DNA of 64,000 bases, taken from NCBI GenBank assembly GCA_026075535.2, contig AP026544.2, positions 2,418,001-2,482,000 of the forward strand, given 5' to 3'. Made by a program: the position numbers and the translations under genes. Shown here one piece after another: positions 43,560-53,671 of this stretch (its first letter is position 1; each line of letters begins with the position of its first letter). Source of the DNA: Tricholoma matsutake (lineage: Eukaryota; Basidiomycota; Agaricomycetes; Agaricales; Tricholomataceae). Below the pieces are notes generated by a model, which was given only the letters and a program-made list of their open reading frames with translations, made no database searches and was not told the origin of the DNA.

Positions 43560-45870
43560 GACGACCTCATTCGAGAGGGTCATTGGGGTTATGGGTCTTG
43601 TCAAGATCCAATGAGGATATGTGGGACTCGTCGTGGGTCGCCAAGGATTCAGGGATATTGAGATCCACCATCAGGAGGCGGACCTCCTCAGGGGTGGTAA
43701 CAGGTATCTCATGCTCATTGTTGGGCACCAAGGAGAGAAGTTGGCTCTCATGGTCGGAAACTGACAAGGGCAGTTGGGAGATAGGTGTCTCTGGGGAATT
43801 CCCCAGAGCAGAGGTGTCAGTCATCTGCCCTTCATCAAAAGGGACAGAAGGAAAGTATGTTTTCTTGACAGTGAGTGTTTCACCATCGGAGTCGGAGACA
43901 GAGTTGGTGGTGTCACTATTGTCATCCGAGTCTCTAGTCTTTCGCGTCTTGGTAGTCATGACAATGGGTTTGGAACTAATGGGCTTCTTGGGCCTATTAG
44001 TGGTTATTCTGGCAGCAATATGCTGTTCCCTCTTCAAGGCCTTCTTCTCGCCTTGAGTCACCTTCTTGACAAGGGGGGCATCACTGAACCAACCCTGGTT
44101 GGGGTCATCCATGCGAGGAGAGCTTGCATTCATAGTTCACTGGAGAATCCAGAGGATGGGGCAGTGGAAGTCAAGAATTCAGGGCAGGGTCACCCTGAAT
44201 GAGGAGAAGCTCCACCCCTGGTGGGGACAGTAGAATCTCATTTCCTTTTCCATCATGGCTCCCAAAGAGCCACGTCATTAGTCCCAGCGATCCACCACTG
44301 GGGTTCAGTCATCAGAGGGGCATCCTCTGAATGAGAGTTGGGAAGTTGCTGCAGACATCACACAATGTCTGTAGCAATAGTAGACTCTTCCAAATGGGAG
44401 GAGTTGGTGGTGGCCATAGCTGTAAGCCAGCCGACAGCATAGTGATATCCTTCTCAGACTTCCTCGTCCAAAACTCCCATAGAGGCGAGGTGTCTTATGA
44501 CATCCTCTAAGGAGACTTGATTGTTGGTTATTGGCAAAGGTTGCCAACAGCACACGGGGGGCAGAGTGAGGCATTCCCGCTCTTGAAACTGTCGGTACAA
44601 GCCTGGCATAGCAAGTACCTCGGCAATATGAAGGTACAAGAGAATTTTGACCTCAGGGGATAGTCCTGAAGGGATTTGTTGACGAAGCAGAAGTTGCCCA
44701 GGGAGCGAGACCCTCTGTTCATCTAACAGGGTACCAGGGTGGTGTCTCCACTGGTACAGATGTCAGTGCATGAACTGCGCCCACATTTCTGTGGAGTCCA
44801 GGAGTGAGGGTTGCTCCAGGCGAATTGGATCGTTGAGTTGGCACAATCCTTGTGCCAACTGCATCTCAATGGGGAGCCAACTGGGTAATCTCCAGTGGGC
44901 AAGGGCATAGCTCATCAGGGGTGTTCGAGCCCCTGTGGGAGTGTCATTAACAAAGTGCATATACTCATGTATTTGTTCTAGCATGGGGTAATTCCCAGAG
45001 GTATGGGCCAACCAGGACCAAGCATTGAATTCCTCAGTGTTCTGAGGAATGGAGGTCGGGACTAGGCCACGCAGCTTGGGAGCTGCTCACCAGTTCGCCA
45101 TCCTGGGAGTGTCAGGCATTGAGGAAATATACCTTGGTGGAGGAAGGTTGGGAAGAGGTGGGTAGACCTCATTCATGTTGACATCCTTGTCGGGAACGAT
45201 GGGGTGGGGAGCAGAAGGTGGAGCAGGCTGGGAAATGGCTCTTGCATAGGAGTTACCCTGAGGCCTCTCAGGGTAAGGGGACAGCTCATGAGTATGAGCT
45301 CATTTGGAGGATTGGCCTTCAAGCTCCTCTTTCAGATGCTCATTTTCACTCTCCAGGTTCCAGATGGTCTCCTGGAGGGTGTCAATGTCTTTCTCGTATT
45401 CATCATACACATGTTCAGCTCTGGCTAAGATGCCAGAGTTAATGACATTAAGTTCAACTTGATGTTGGCATCTCAACAATCCTTCACATTGAAATAGTGT
45501 TTATCATGGTCATACACATGTAAAGCGTAGCTCTTGCAAATATTGCACGTGCCTCGGTGAAGGACAATGCCTTCACCATCGATTCTCCAGTCTTCATCGG
45601 TGGAGGAACTGGTGCCAACACCAGCTCATCAGTTTTGGTCTTCTCTGGCAGAATGTCTGCTAGAACAGATGACTTCTTCCATCTCGCCAGGGCTTGGCGA
45701 GCAGTGGATCTGAGTGTGGTTACTGCTTGAGCCTGTAGGCTTGAGTGCTCTCTGCTTCTCCTTCCCCCTTTGAGACTGGCCACCAGGGTCGGTCTCATGC
45801 ATACGGTGAGGTTGCTCATTTTTTGTTGATGTCCCCCATGGGGTCATCTTCGTCTGGTGGTAAACTCGCC
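43560..45870 (-). pseudogene. Extra ORF downstream of pol in the gypsy element, unknown function
   Basis: From near 45870 (MASLPPDEDDPMGD) downward: a helical stretch with coiled-coil pattern (WNLESENEHLKEELEGQSS, near 45330), YPPLPNLPPPRYISSMPDTP, then 45011-44763 (NYPMLEQIHEYMHFVNDTP; PSWLPIEMQLAQGLCQLND), 44722-44454 (LSPEVKILLYLHIAEVLAMP; ITNNQVSLEDVIRHLASMG) and a Ser/Thr-rich tail to about 43560. It is collinear over 2.3 kb but cut by many stops. I recognise the middle phrases from other mushroom gypsy elements but know no function. It is not env-like: no signal peptide or strong membrane segment is visible. Confidence 0.5.
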
Positions 45871-45979
45871 ATGGTATAGACCAGGCAATGAGGAGAGAAA
45901 AAAAAATTGGAACTCCATGCATTGTACTATACAGCAGCAGAGATTGAAAACACGTTGGCACATCACATGGCTGACGTGA

Positions 45980-46767
45980 CCTGGAATTCACCAAGTTGTT
46001 TAAGCACGTCGACCCGCAGTGCCAGCTGTGCATCTTGGCAGACCCTGCCAATCCTTGGTGCCCATAAGTGCCAAGTAAGCATCAAGAGCTGCAAGGTTGT
46101 TGCAGTTTGCCAATGGTTCTCAAGTGGTGTTACCCAGACTCCACTTAACTTCAAATTGGACAGTATGGCCACACTTTGATGGTAATTTCTTCGACGTACC
46201 ATTTGGTGTCATCAGGTGCACCAAAGTCATATGCATCCAGGTAATGCCTGTTAGGAAACAGGGTGTCGTCGTTGGGATGGTGGGGCCTCAATAGGCTGAC
46301 ATGGAAATGCTGGTGTAAACACCAGCATTTAAGTTCTTTCAGAAGGTCCAACTCATAGTTGTACATCTCAGGATAGGCTTGTAGGACCTTGTATGGTCCT
46401 ACAAATTTAGGCAATAGTTTACTTGCATGCCCTTTCGGTAGTGCAAGGTTTTTTGTGGACAAGTAGACAAAGTCTCCTTGTTTGATATTGGGCTCTTCGA
46501 GCCAATGTTTATTAGCATAGTGCTGCTGAAACACTCTTTCAGTGATGATGCTATCATGGGCCACTGCCATGTTTCACAGTGCATTCATTGCAAAAGTGTG
46601 CACACCAGGAGGAATGTGTTCCATGGAAGGAAGTTCTTGCATCATACAAGGCAAGAAGCCATGATCTCGAACGGGGCCATCCCCGTTGCCCTGTTAATTG
46701 TAGAGTTTATTGCAAACTCTACCAAAGCTATGAATTTGACCCAATCTCTTTGATTGGATGCAATGAA
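45980..46767 (-). pseudogene. Integrase C-terminal part with chromodomain-like tail, remnant
   Basis: Starts abruptly at 46767 with FIASNQRDWVKFIALVEFAI and NRATGMAPFEI, the usual end of the integrase core region. Then come KQGDFVYLSTKNLALPKG, LLPKFVGPYKVLQAYPE and FHVSLLRPHHPND (GPY/F module, 46570-46240), and a short chromodomain-like piece (FEVKWSLGN..EPLANCNNLAALDAYL, with TGA where Trp is usual) near 46160-46070. The H2C2 finger and the catalytic D, D, E are absent. Confidence 0.65.
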
Positions 46768-46779
46768 CACTTGCAACAG

Positions 46780-46945
46780 TGGGGTCACGTCGCCTCCCCC
46801 TCCCCCGCACTTCGTGTGGGGAGGGATTTTTTTTGTACTTTTAATTATTTATTAGTATTGTGCCCCCCCTCCCCCGTTTTGCCTGGGGGATTTTTTTCAT
46901 CATTTTTACCTCCCCCCTCACGTTTGGCACGAGGGGTTAGCTTTT
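46780..46945. repeat. GC-rich stem-loop array, three members
   Basis: CCCTCCCC-CGCACTTCGTGT-GGGGAGGG near 46797-46825, a weaker CCCCC/GGGGG one near 46866-46890, and CCCCTC-ACGTTTGGCAC-GAGGGG near 46914-46936. Inverted counterpart of the array at 34163-34425. Confidence 0.6.
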
Positions 46946-47061
46946 TATGTATATAAATAAAACTCCCTTAATTAAAAAATTTTGATCTTAACTACTTCAA
47001 AAAAAATTAGAGTGTCATGAATAAACATTATATTACTAACTAATAATTCTCCTGTGGCTCA

Positions 47062-47723
47062 CACTACTGGGGCTGACCTGTGTTTCCCACAGAACCACAG
47101 CCTTAGAAACTTGTTTCAAGACTTCTGATGTGTATATCCTTTGGATATTCTTAATATGTATGTAAAAGAAATGTCAGGGAAATATTTTACATGTATCCAA
47201 GCTGGATCTGCAAGGAACATAAAAGGTGTATTCTACAATGTTTCTTTCAGATCCCTTCTGGAAACATTTTTCATGTTCCCTTTGTGTAAGTTAAGAAAAC
47301 ACTTTTTATGTAATTATGGCTGTATCTGCAGAAAACACTTGACATATATTTTATTATGTGTTTTCTATGGATACATGCAAAGAACAAAGGGGTTACCATG
47401 GTTACACATGTATCCCTAGGAAACACATTATAAAATTACATGTTAAATGTTTTCTGCAGATACAGGCATAATTACATAAAAAGTGTTTCTTTAACTTACA
47501 CAAAGGGAACATGAAAAATGTTTCCAGAAGGGATCTGAAAGAAACATTGTAGAATACACCTTTTATGTTCCTTGCAGATCCAGCTTGGATACATGTAATA
47601 TATTTCCCTGACATTTCTTTTACATACATATTAAGAATATCCAAAGGATATACACATCAGAAGTCTCAAAACAAGTTTCCAAGGCTGTGTTTCTGTGGGA
47701 AACACAGGTCAGCCCCAGTAGTG
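47062..47723. mobile_element. CACTA-type foldback element inserted in a tRNA-like module
   Basis: 662 bp that is almost one palindrome: arms of about 330 bp, centre near 47392. Ends CACTACTGGGGCTGACCTG and its reverse complement, flanked by TCA (47059-47061 and 47724-47726). Removing it rejoins the A-box phrase GTGGCTCAACTGG found intact at 34060s and 20890s. CACTA ends with a 3-bp target duplication are the hallmark of the CACTA/EnSpm superfamily. No coding sequence is present: frames of 80-92 codons are mirror images of each other. Confidence 0.85.
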
Positions 47724-47815
47724 TCAACTGGTTAAGCACACATGTTTGGTTTGTCATGTGATCACTCTAATCAAGATGTCTTGAGTTCAATTCTTACTCT
47801 GCACAAATATATTTT
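47724..47815 (+). other. tRNA-like module, split by the CACTA foldback
   Basis: Its first bases (CTCCTGTGGCTC) are at 47049-47060; the rest, TCAACTGGTTAAGCACACATG and B-box-like GAGTTCAATTCTTACTCTG, runs to about 47808. It reads outward to the end at 47989. Confidence 0.6.
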
Positions 47816-47989
47816 GTAGGCACTTTGACAACTTAAGACTTGAAATTTGACTATCCATTAGGGTATATACTCTAAGTTGAGCATCTGGAGTAACCAGAAT
47901 CTGGTCGGAATAACTGGAATCGTCGGAATAACCGGAATCCACTGGACTCTGGTGAGTCCAATCGGAATAGGTGGAGGAGTGTAAATTAC

Positions 47990-49932
47990 TGCAGATCCAC
48001 CCCTTCAGTCTTCGCAGTCATTCTGGCTGCGGCTACATCCTGCTCTTCAATAAATTCTCGAAGAGCTTTAAGCTGTTCACTGACTCGCTTCTGCTGAGCA
48101 GCGGTGGAGTGAGTCTCAATTACTCGATTTTTTAATTCGAGGTGTTGATCCCATGGGAGGTCCTCGTGGTTAGGATTGAGTTGTACATCTGCGAAGACAT
48201 AGTGTTGGACTAATGGGGCATCGTCTCAAGAGTCAAATTGTTAGTAGTGGGACAGAGCATCTGCTACTTTGTTTAGTTTCCCTTTGACATATCTAATGTC
48301 AAAGTCAAAACACGATAGGTACTCCATCCACCACGTCTGCCTAGCAGAAAGTCTGTGCTAGGTCTGGAAGAATTTCAGCGCTTTGTGATCAGTGACAATG
48401 TGGATCCGTCTACCAATCAGTTTGTCTTCCCACTTGAGGAGGGCCTCAAGTATGGCTATGGTTTTGTGCTCAAAGGTACAGTAGTTCCTTTGAGCGTCTG
48501 AGAATTTCTTGGACAAGAAACCTGCAGGGTGGCAAGTTTGCCACTCAGGTCCTTGACCATACATTGTGCCAGTCCCAAAGACTGAGGCATCACAGATCAC
48601 CCAGATTGGCTCAGGTGACTCTGGGTCAATCAGCTTCAGCACTGGTGTTGTGCCACAGATGTCCTTAATCATCTGGAAGCAGTGATCATGTAATGGCTGC
48701 CATAGGAACGAGGTGCCGTTTTTAGTCATCACAGAGAGCGGACTAGTATAAGCACTGATATCTGGCAAGAAATGAGCCAGATATTGCACAAGTCCCAAGA
48801 ATCTCTGGACTTCATGATAGTTACAAGGTGTCTTCCACTCTCGTACATGGGCCATCTTGTTGCTGTCTTCATGCAGCCCGTGCTCATCAATCATATAACC
48901 TAGGCACTCTACCTTTTCAGCATAGAGTTCACACTTCTCTGCACGAAGTTACAGAGCATGCTTGCCTAGTTTGTTGAATACAAGCTCCAGATGTTTCTGG
49001 TGCTCCTCAATTGTGTTACTAAACATGAAGATATTGTCCAAGTATGCATGGACAAATATTCTGATGTAATCTCGGAAGATTAAATTCATCAACCTTTGAA
49101 AGGTTGATGGTGGGTTGCAGTTGCCTTGTTGCATAACCAGGCTTTCGTATATGCCTTGAACTGTCGAAAAGGCAGTTTTCCAGATGTCCTCTGGTTCCAC
49201 TTGGACTTGCTCATAAGCATCCGAGAGGTCTATCTTTGAGTGATATGTAGCTCGACCAACATCAAGACGAATCATGTCTTGATCAGGAAATGGTGTAACA
49301 TCTTTCACTGTATTCACATTCCTCTTCACTGCATTAATCACAGTGCGAATTGCTCCTGATTTCTTTGGAACCACTAGCATCAGAGCAGCTTGCTCTGCTT
49401 GAGCAGGGCGCCACCACCCTGCCTTGCAGTATTTTGCTATCTTCTTGGAGAGGGGTTTCCTCATCGATTCTGGACACTTTGGAAGATAGTAATTGTACTT
49501 CTTCTTTTCTTCCACTAGTGGGATGTGATGGTTTATCTCCCTAAGGAGAGGTAGTTTGTCAGGTACTCTGCTGAGGATATCCTGACAAGATTGTTTCCAC
49601 CCTTCTCAAAGACATGGAAGGTCTTTCTTGGAGAGAGGACCTTTTGCGATGGCTTTGGAGGCCAAGTCTTTGCATATTGCAAAGAGAATGTCGTTTAAGT
49701 CATCGACTTGTTCTGGTGGTAGCACCACAGGAATGGAAGGGTCAAACCCAAAAGGTTCAAATTTAGGGCCCTCGGTAAATTGATCCTGAGTGAATTCTTG
49801 GATGAACTCTTCCAATTCATCCTCATTATCACTTTCAGGCTCCTCATCAGGTCCCAGCAACATGGGGTCCGATATTCTCAAGCCTGAAGGACAATGGTCC
49901 ACTTCCTCGATTTCTGCCTTCCTCCGTTTCAC
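47990..49932 (-). pseudogene. Reverse transcriptase and RNase H of second gypsy element
   Basis: From 49932: an acidic linker, then the RT frame (49515-48949) with GWWRPAQAEQAALMLVVPKK, KIDLSDAYEQVQVEP and YLDNIFMFSNT (YLDN at 49044-49033, where YLDD is needed). A stop at HAL*LRAEKC, the RT connection (48894) with FLGLVQYLAHFLPDIS, RNase H (VICDASVFGTGTMYGQG, TDHKALKFFQ), a TAG at 48360-48358, then LSARQTWWMEYLSCFDFDIR and KLNKVADALS to about 47990. The active-site change and stops make it inactive. Confidence 0.85.
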
Positions 49933-50016
49933 AGAGGGAGGCTGGGCCTGTGTAGAACTTGGGACAACCTTGTCTGGGTCTTTTACTATATTAGCAGTCG
50001 GGTGCCCACTACAGAG

Positions 50017-50541
50017 TCACTCATCCTTTGGAGGTTGAGGCCACATAGCATGCCATCTGGCTTGCATAAAGGTGTTAGGGCCCTCAATTACTGTAATACC
50101 GTGTTTTCTCATAAACATGGTTCCCAGAATGGCATCATACCTATCGATGTTAACTACATCGAAGTAGTGGATGTTTTCCACTCCACTGATCTCAAAATTG
50201 GTGAAGAGTCCAAAGTTTATCTTTGAATGGCTGCCCACAGTGCCTAATTGCAAAGGCACAGGTTCTTCCAATTCATGAGCCTTTAAATTTGCTGACATAG
50301 CGAATTCTGGCGAGATGGAATCTGTTGTACAGCCAGAATCAAGCAGTACGTAGGCTTTGAGATTGTGAAGCATCATCTTCACAATGAAGCATTTGTTATC
50401 CTCCTCAGTCTGAGGAGGATGTTTAATTTTCTTTGAGGATTTCCTCAAAGTAGTTGCGCCTTTAAAGCGTGGCTTGTTCTTGAAAAGGCTGTCCATCATG
50501 ACGCCAAGCTGTTCAGAAAATGACAGAGTTTTATTCTCCAT
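50017..50541 (-). pseudogene. Retropepsin-like protease region of second gypsy element
   Basis: The frame has LKAYVLLDSGCTTDSISPEF (catalytic DSG) and VVNIDRYDAILGTMFMRKHG, the usual flap and C-terminal part of gypsy proteases. It ends in a stop at 50019-50017; pol continues in the next piece. Confidence 0.8.
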
Positions 50542-52008
50542 CTCACACTCTCAGTCTTCCTCAGAGTTAGACACTGACTGGGCAGATGGGCAGCTATCGG
50601 AGTCATACTCCAAGAGAATTTCTCTGATCGCACCAAAGTGTTCAGTTCCTGAATCATCACTGGGAATATGCCCAGTGTCAGACTCAATGTTATACAGTTC
50701 GCCCTCAGAGCTGTACTGTGATCCATAAGGGATCTCCTCAGATAAGGCTGAGCCATACTCAGAGGAAGAATTGCCCTCTGAGTTGCTGTGTGCAGTGGCA
50801 AATCTTTCTTTTGTTGCTGATCAAGAGTCCAAGTTCTTTTTAGGGCTTGGACCATGCTCATCACATTCTTTGCTACTACTATGAGTAGCATGTCGATCAG
50901 TTGAGGAGACTGATTCTTCTCTAGCAGCGTACATTTTTGCTGTTGGTCTTTGTTGCCCATACTTTGGGCACTTAGGATCTGTGGAGTAATGAGGGCCTCC
51001 ACAGCTGTAGCAAGTGGGTGCCTTGCTTTCACCAGACTTCCTGTCTGGTTTGTTTCCATTAGACCTGGAAGGTTTGCTTCCAGAAAAATGATGTCATGTA
51101 TCACAATGCTCTTTGTAATGGCAATCTTGATCGCTGTAGGTTTGGTGGTCTTTGTCCAGATATTTTGAACCAGATGGTTTAGAGTTATCATTATAATTTT
51201 TATCGTGTTTATTGTAACGATCTTGCAAACATTCATTAGATCTTTCAGGAGAAGGATCCTTCATTTTGGAAGCTTTAGTCAAAGAGGATGTCTTTGACTT
51301 CATGGAATCCATGATACACTTCTTTTTGTTGAAGTGTTTTCTCATTTTTCCAATTTCCTCTGCCTGACAGGCATAGTGCAAAATATCTCCCACTGAGCTA
51401 GTCTCAGCGAAGCATCCTTTGTCCAGTACAAAGGATATGATGTTGTTGGGCAACCCAGTCACCAACTAGGTCTTGAAGGTGAAAGGATTGGGTGCCTGGA
51501 TCATTCTGGTAGCATAGCACTCCAGTTTGTGGTAGTAGCCCATAACGCCTTCTTCGGTGTTATAATCGATGTGCCAAAATTTGTTGGTCGCATCATGGGT
51601 TGCATTCTCATGCACAAACCAGTCATATAGGCCAGTTATGACTTCCTTGAAAGTCCAGGCAGATTGTTGATGGTATGCACCATCAACACTGTCCTCAAAC
51701 CAAGTCAAGGCGGTGTTCTCAAGGAACATTGCCATATACTCAATATGGTCTGAGTCCAAATCTGGACCACAGACTTTGTTTACCTTGAGCCAACGAAGGA
51801 GGGTGTTCAGCCATCGTTTGAAGCCTTTGGTGTCTGGTAATCTGCCATACTTAGGCAGATTTGGGACATGCGGACCATTCTTACCACTAGTGGTAGGAAC
51901 TTCAGTCAAGACAGAGACTTTGCTGTCGATCTGTCTGTGGATCTTCATATGAATGTCCCTCAAGTATTTTGAGGGTTGAAGGGAACCTTTTCCTTGATAG
52001 GAATCGGG
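50542..52008 (-). pseudogene. Gag capsid and zinc knuckle of second gypsy element
   Basis: LPKYGRLPDTKGFKRWLNTL and HIEYMAMFLENTALTWFEDS (51963-51466), continuing after a stop to CQAEEIGKMRKHFNKKK (about 51380), a Lys/Ser-rich segment, and a knuckle CYSCGGPHYSTDPKC (near 51000), then an acidic Ser-rich tail. Capsid and RNA-binding roles are by family. At least four stops. Confidence 0.8.
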
Positions 52009-52068
52009 ATGGGAAGATACACAATATCTAGACGAGGATCATCTAGATGAATGCTGTGCCTGGCTAGC

Positions 52069-53274
52069 TCATCTGTGGTGAGACAAGGTCCTATTAGAAA
52101 TCTCTTCCTCACTTGGGGAAGAGTGTTTGGTGCTTTTGTTACTCAATGTGCTATACGACGAGTCAGTGCTACTTTCATCTCCATCATCACCAGAACCATT
52201 GCCATCTGGTGGCCCATCCCTGCCTGCATGACTCTGCACAGGCTTTTTGGACCCTCCTGGTGGGGCTTTCTCTCGCTTCTCATGGCGAGAGTTCTTGTCA
52301 TTCTTATCCCAAGGATTACCATCCTTGTCAAAACAAATCCCTTGATTGGGAATCAATGTGGGCTGTCCATCCTGGATATCGCCATCGCATATCCTCTGGA
52401 GGACTAACTTATTGTTGTCAATGTAATGTACCTTCTTCTTCAAAGGTACCTTGACCGGTGTTTCCAGCATGGTTGGACGTGGGTTAACACATTCCTGGGA
52501 AGGGAACAGTTGTTGCTCCACACGTTCAGCTGGACAAGGAGTAGTAGGTCTGGATACAGACCTACAGGAACATTGTCTGGCATAGGCAAATGCCAGATCT
52601 TTAAGTTGGATTTCCAACTTAACAGGTTTGAAGTCCCGTGCATCCCTGGCACAGCCAAGAATATTGGTAGCAAGCTGAGCAAAATGCAAAGCTCTGAACT
52701 CTTCATCCGACTCATCCTCTCTAGGTTTCTTGAGAGGTTTCTTCTTTTCACATCGACATAGTCGTTTGTGTTCGTCCATCGGCAGCACTGATGGGGCTAA
52801 CTCTGGCCATTGGGCAGAGAATAGTCTGGGTGTAGTATACTCCAGACTCTCTTGGGGAAGATCGATATCATTACCAGGGGTGACCCAGTTATTCAGGGGC
52901 TCTGGAGTTAGTTCATCCAGAGGTGAGAGTCCTTGTAACCCTGGATTAGGTCCAGGGGTTGACCGAGCACTTCGTCGACTACTTTTCAACAAGTTAGATT
53001 TCTTTGAGTCAAGGTCGCTGTCATCAGCATCCTCGACCGACGCCCGGGCTGTGCAAGGTCCGAGCACAGAGGAATTGATTGTTCTCATAGTGGATATATG
53101 CGCTTTGAGGTTCACTGTCTGTCTTGTTGGAGACAGTAAATTTCTTGAGGTGCCTGTATGCACCTCGAGTGGTTGGGGTATGCTCAAATTTTGCACAACC
53201 TGCAATGAAGCAGGTTTGGTCTTATTTCTGATTCTTGCCCTGGAACAAAAAATTTTGGTCATAGCAGTGGGCAA
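52069..53274 (-). pseudogene. N-terminal gag-leader ORF of second gypsy element
   Basis: 401 codons without a stop, Ser/Pro/charged-rich, no recognisable domain. It lies between the 5' LTR and the capsid region and is probably the N-terminal extension of a long gag, now separated by a stop at about 52068. Phrases such as RALHFAQLATNILGCARDAR are helical; the rest looks disordered. Confidence 0.6.
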
Positions 53275-53469
53275 AAAGCGATAATAATAAAAAAATGTTG
53301 ATTTGAGTGCTGGGTGCTTGAGTCAGGTCCTAGCAATGGATTTGCTTCCATCGCTGATCGTGTTGGGAATTTTCACCCTTTGTGGGAGAAGTTCATGGTC
53401 GTGGTGATGACGATCACTGATGGGGCAATGTCGAGCGAAACTCTATACAAGTTTTAGTGTTCAAAAAAG

Positions 53470-53666
53470 TGTAGTGAGTCAAGGGGGATCTCCTTATATC
53501 ACACACCAAAAGAACACAAATAACATATATATTTTGTGTAATGGTTGTGGTAGTAAAAAGATGATTATGTAAATAGAGGACTGGTCCCTATATAGGGACC
53601 AGAGTCAGGCCAATAGCAAGTAATTATAATATATACAAATGTGGGGTCAAGCCCCGGGTCACCACA
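53470..53666 (-). repeat. 5' LTR of second gypsy element
   Basis: 197 bp. The 22-bp TATA palindrome lies at 53581-53602. The stretch after the LTR on the minus strand (CTTTTTTGAACACTAAAAC) matches no tRNA-type PBS I know. Confidence 0.92.
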
Positions 53667-53671
53667 GAGAC

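Larger units (their letters stand above)
46768..47989. mobile_element. Single-ended 'TTTACACT' TIR fragment inside pol
   Basis: Its right end (47989) is GGTGGAGGAGTGTAAATTAC, the inverted match of the end at 33829. Inside are the tRNA-like module and stem-loops, inverted relative to 33829-34448. At the left it stops at 46768 without a TIR. Pol reads up to 47990 on one side and from 46767 on the other, but about 1 kb of pol (H2C2 and integrase core) is missing in between. Confidence 0.7.
43233..53666 (-). mobile_element. Ty3/gypsy retrotransposon with extra 3' ORF, inactive
   Basis: 10,434 bp with LTRs at 43233-43426 and 53470-53666 and a GAGAC target duplication (43228-43232, 53667-53671). 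The insertion splits the tnp2-like gene. Minus-strand order: gag region, protease, RT (YLDN instead of YLDD), RNase H, integrase tail with a chromodomain-like piece, then a further ORF before the 3' LTR. The LTRs differ by about six bases and a 3-bp gap, so it is older than the 6.5-12.5 kb chromovirus. The H2C2 finger and integrase core are missing where a TIR fragment (46768-47989) sits. Many stops. Confidence 0.92.

Noticed and set aside
47141..47644. Two similar 80-92-codon frames as a gene pair
   Set aside because: They are mirror images produced by the arms of the CACTA foldback element.
33829..47989. One 14-kb element bounded by the two inverted GTAATTTAC ends
   Set aside because: The right end lies inside the gypsy element at 43233-53666, whose matching target duplications show it inserted as a unit. 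The two ends must therefore belong to separate single-ended fragments.
53450..53469. Self-priming in the second gypsy element
   Set aside because: Only six bases (GTGTTC) of possible pairing between the post-LTR sequence and the LTR were found, too few and wrongly placed.
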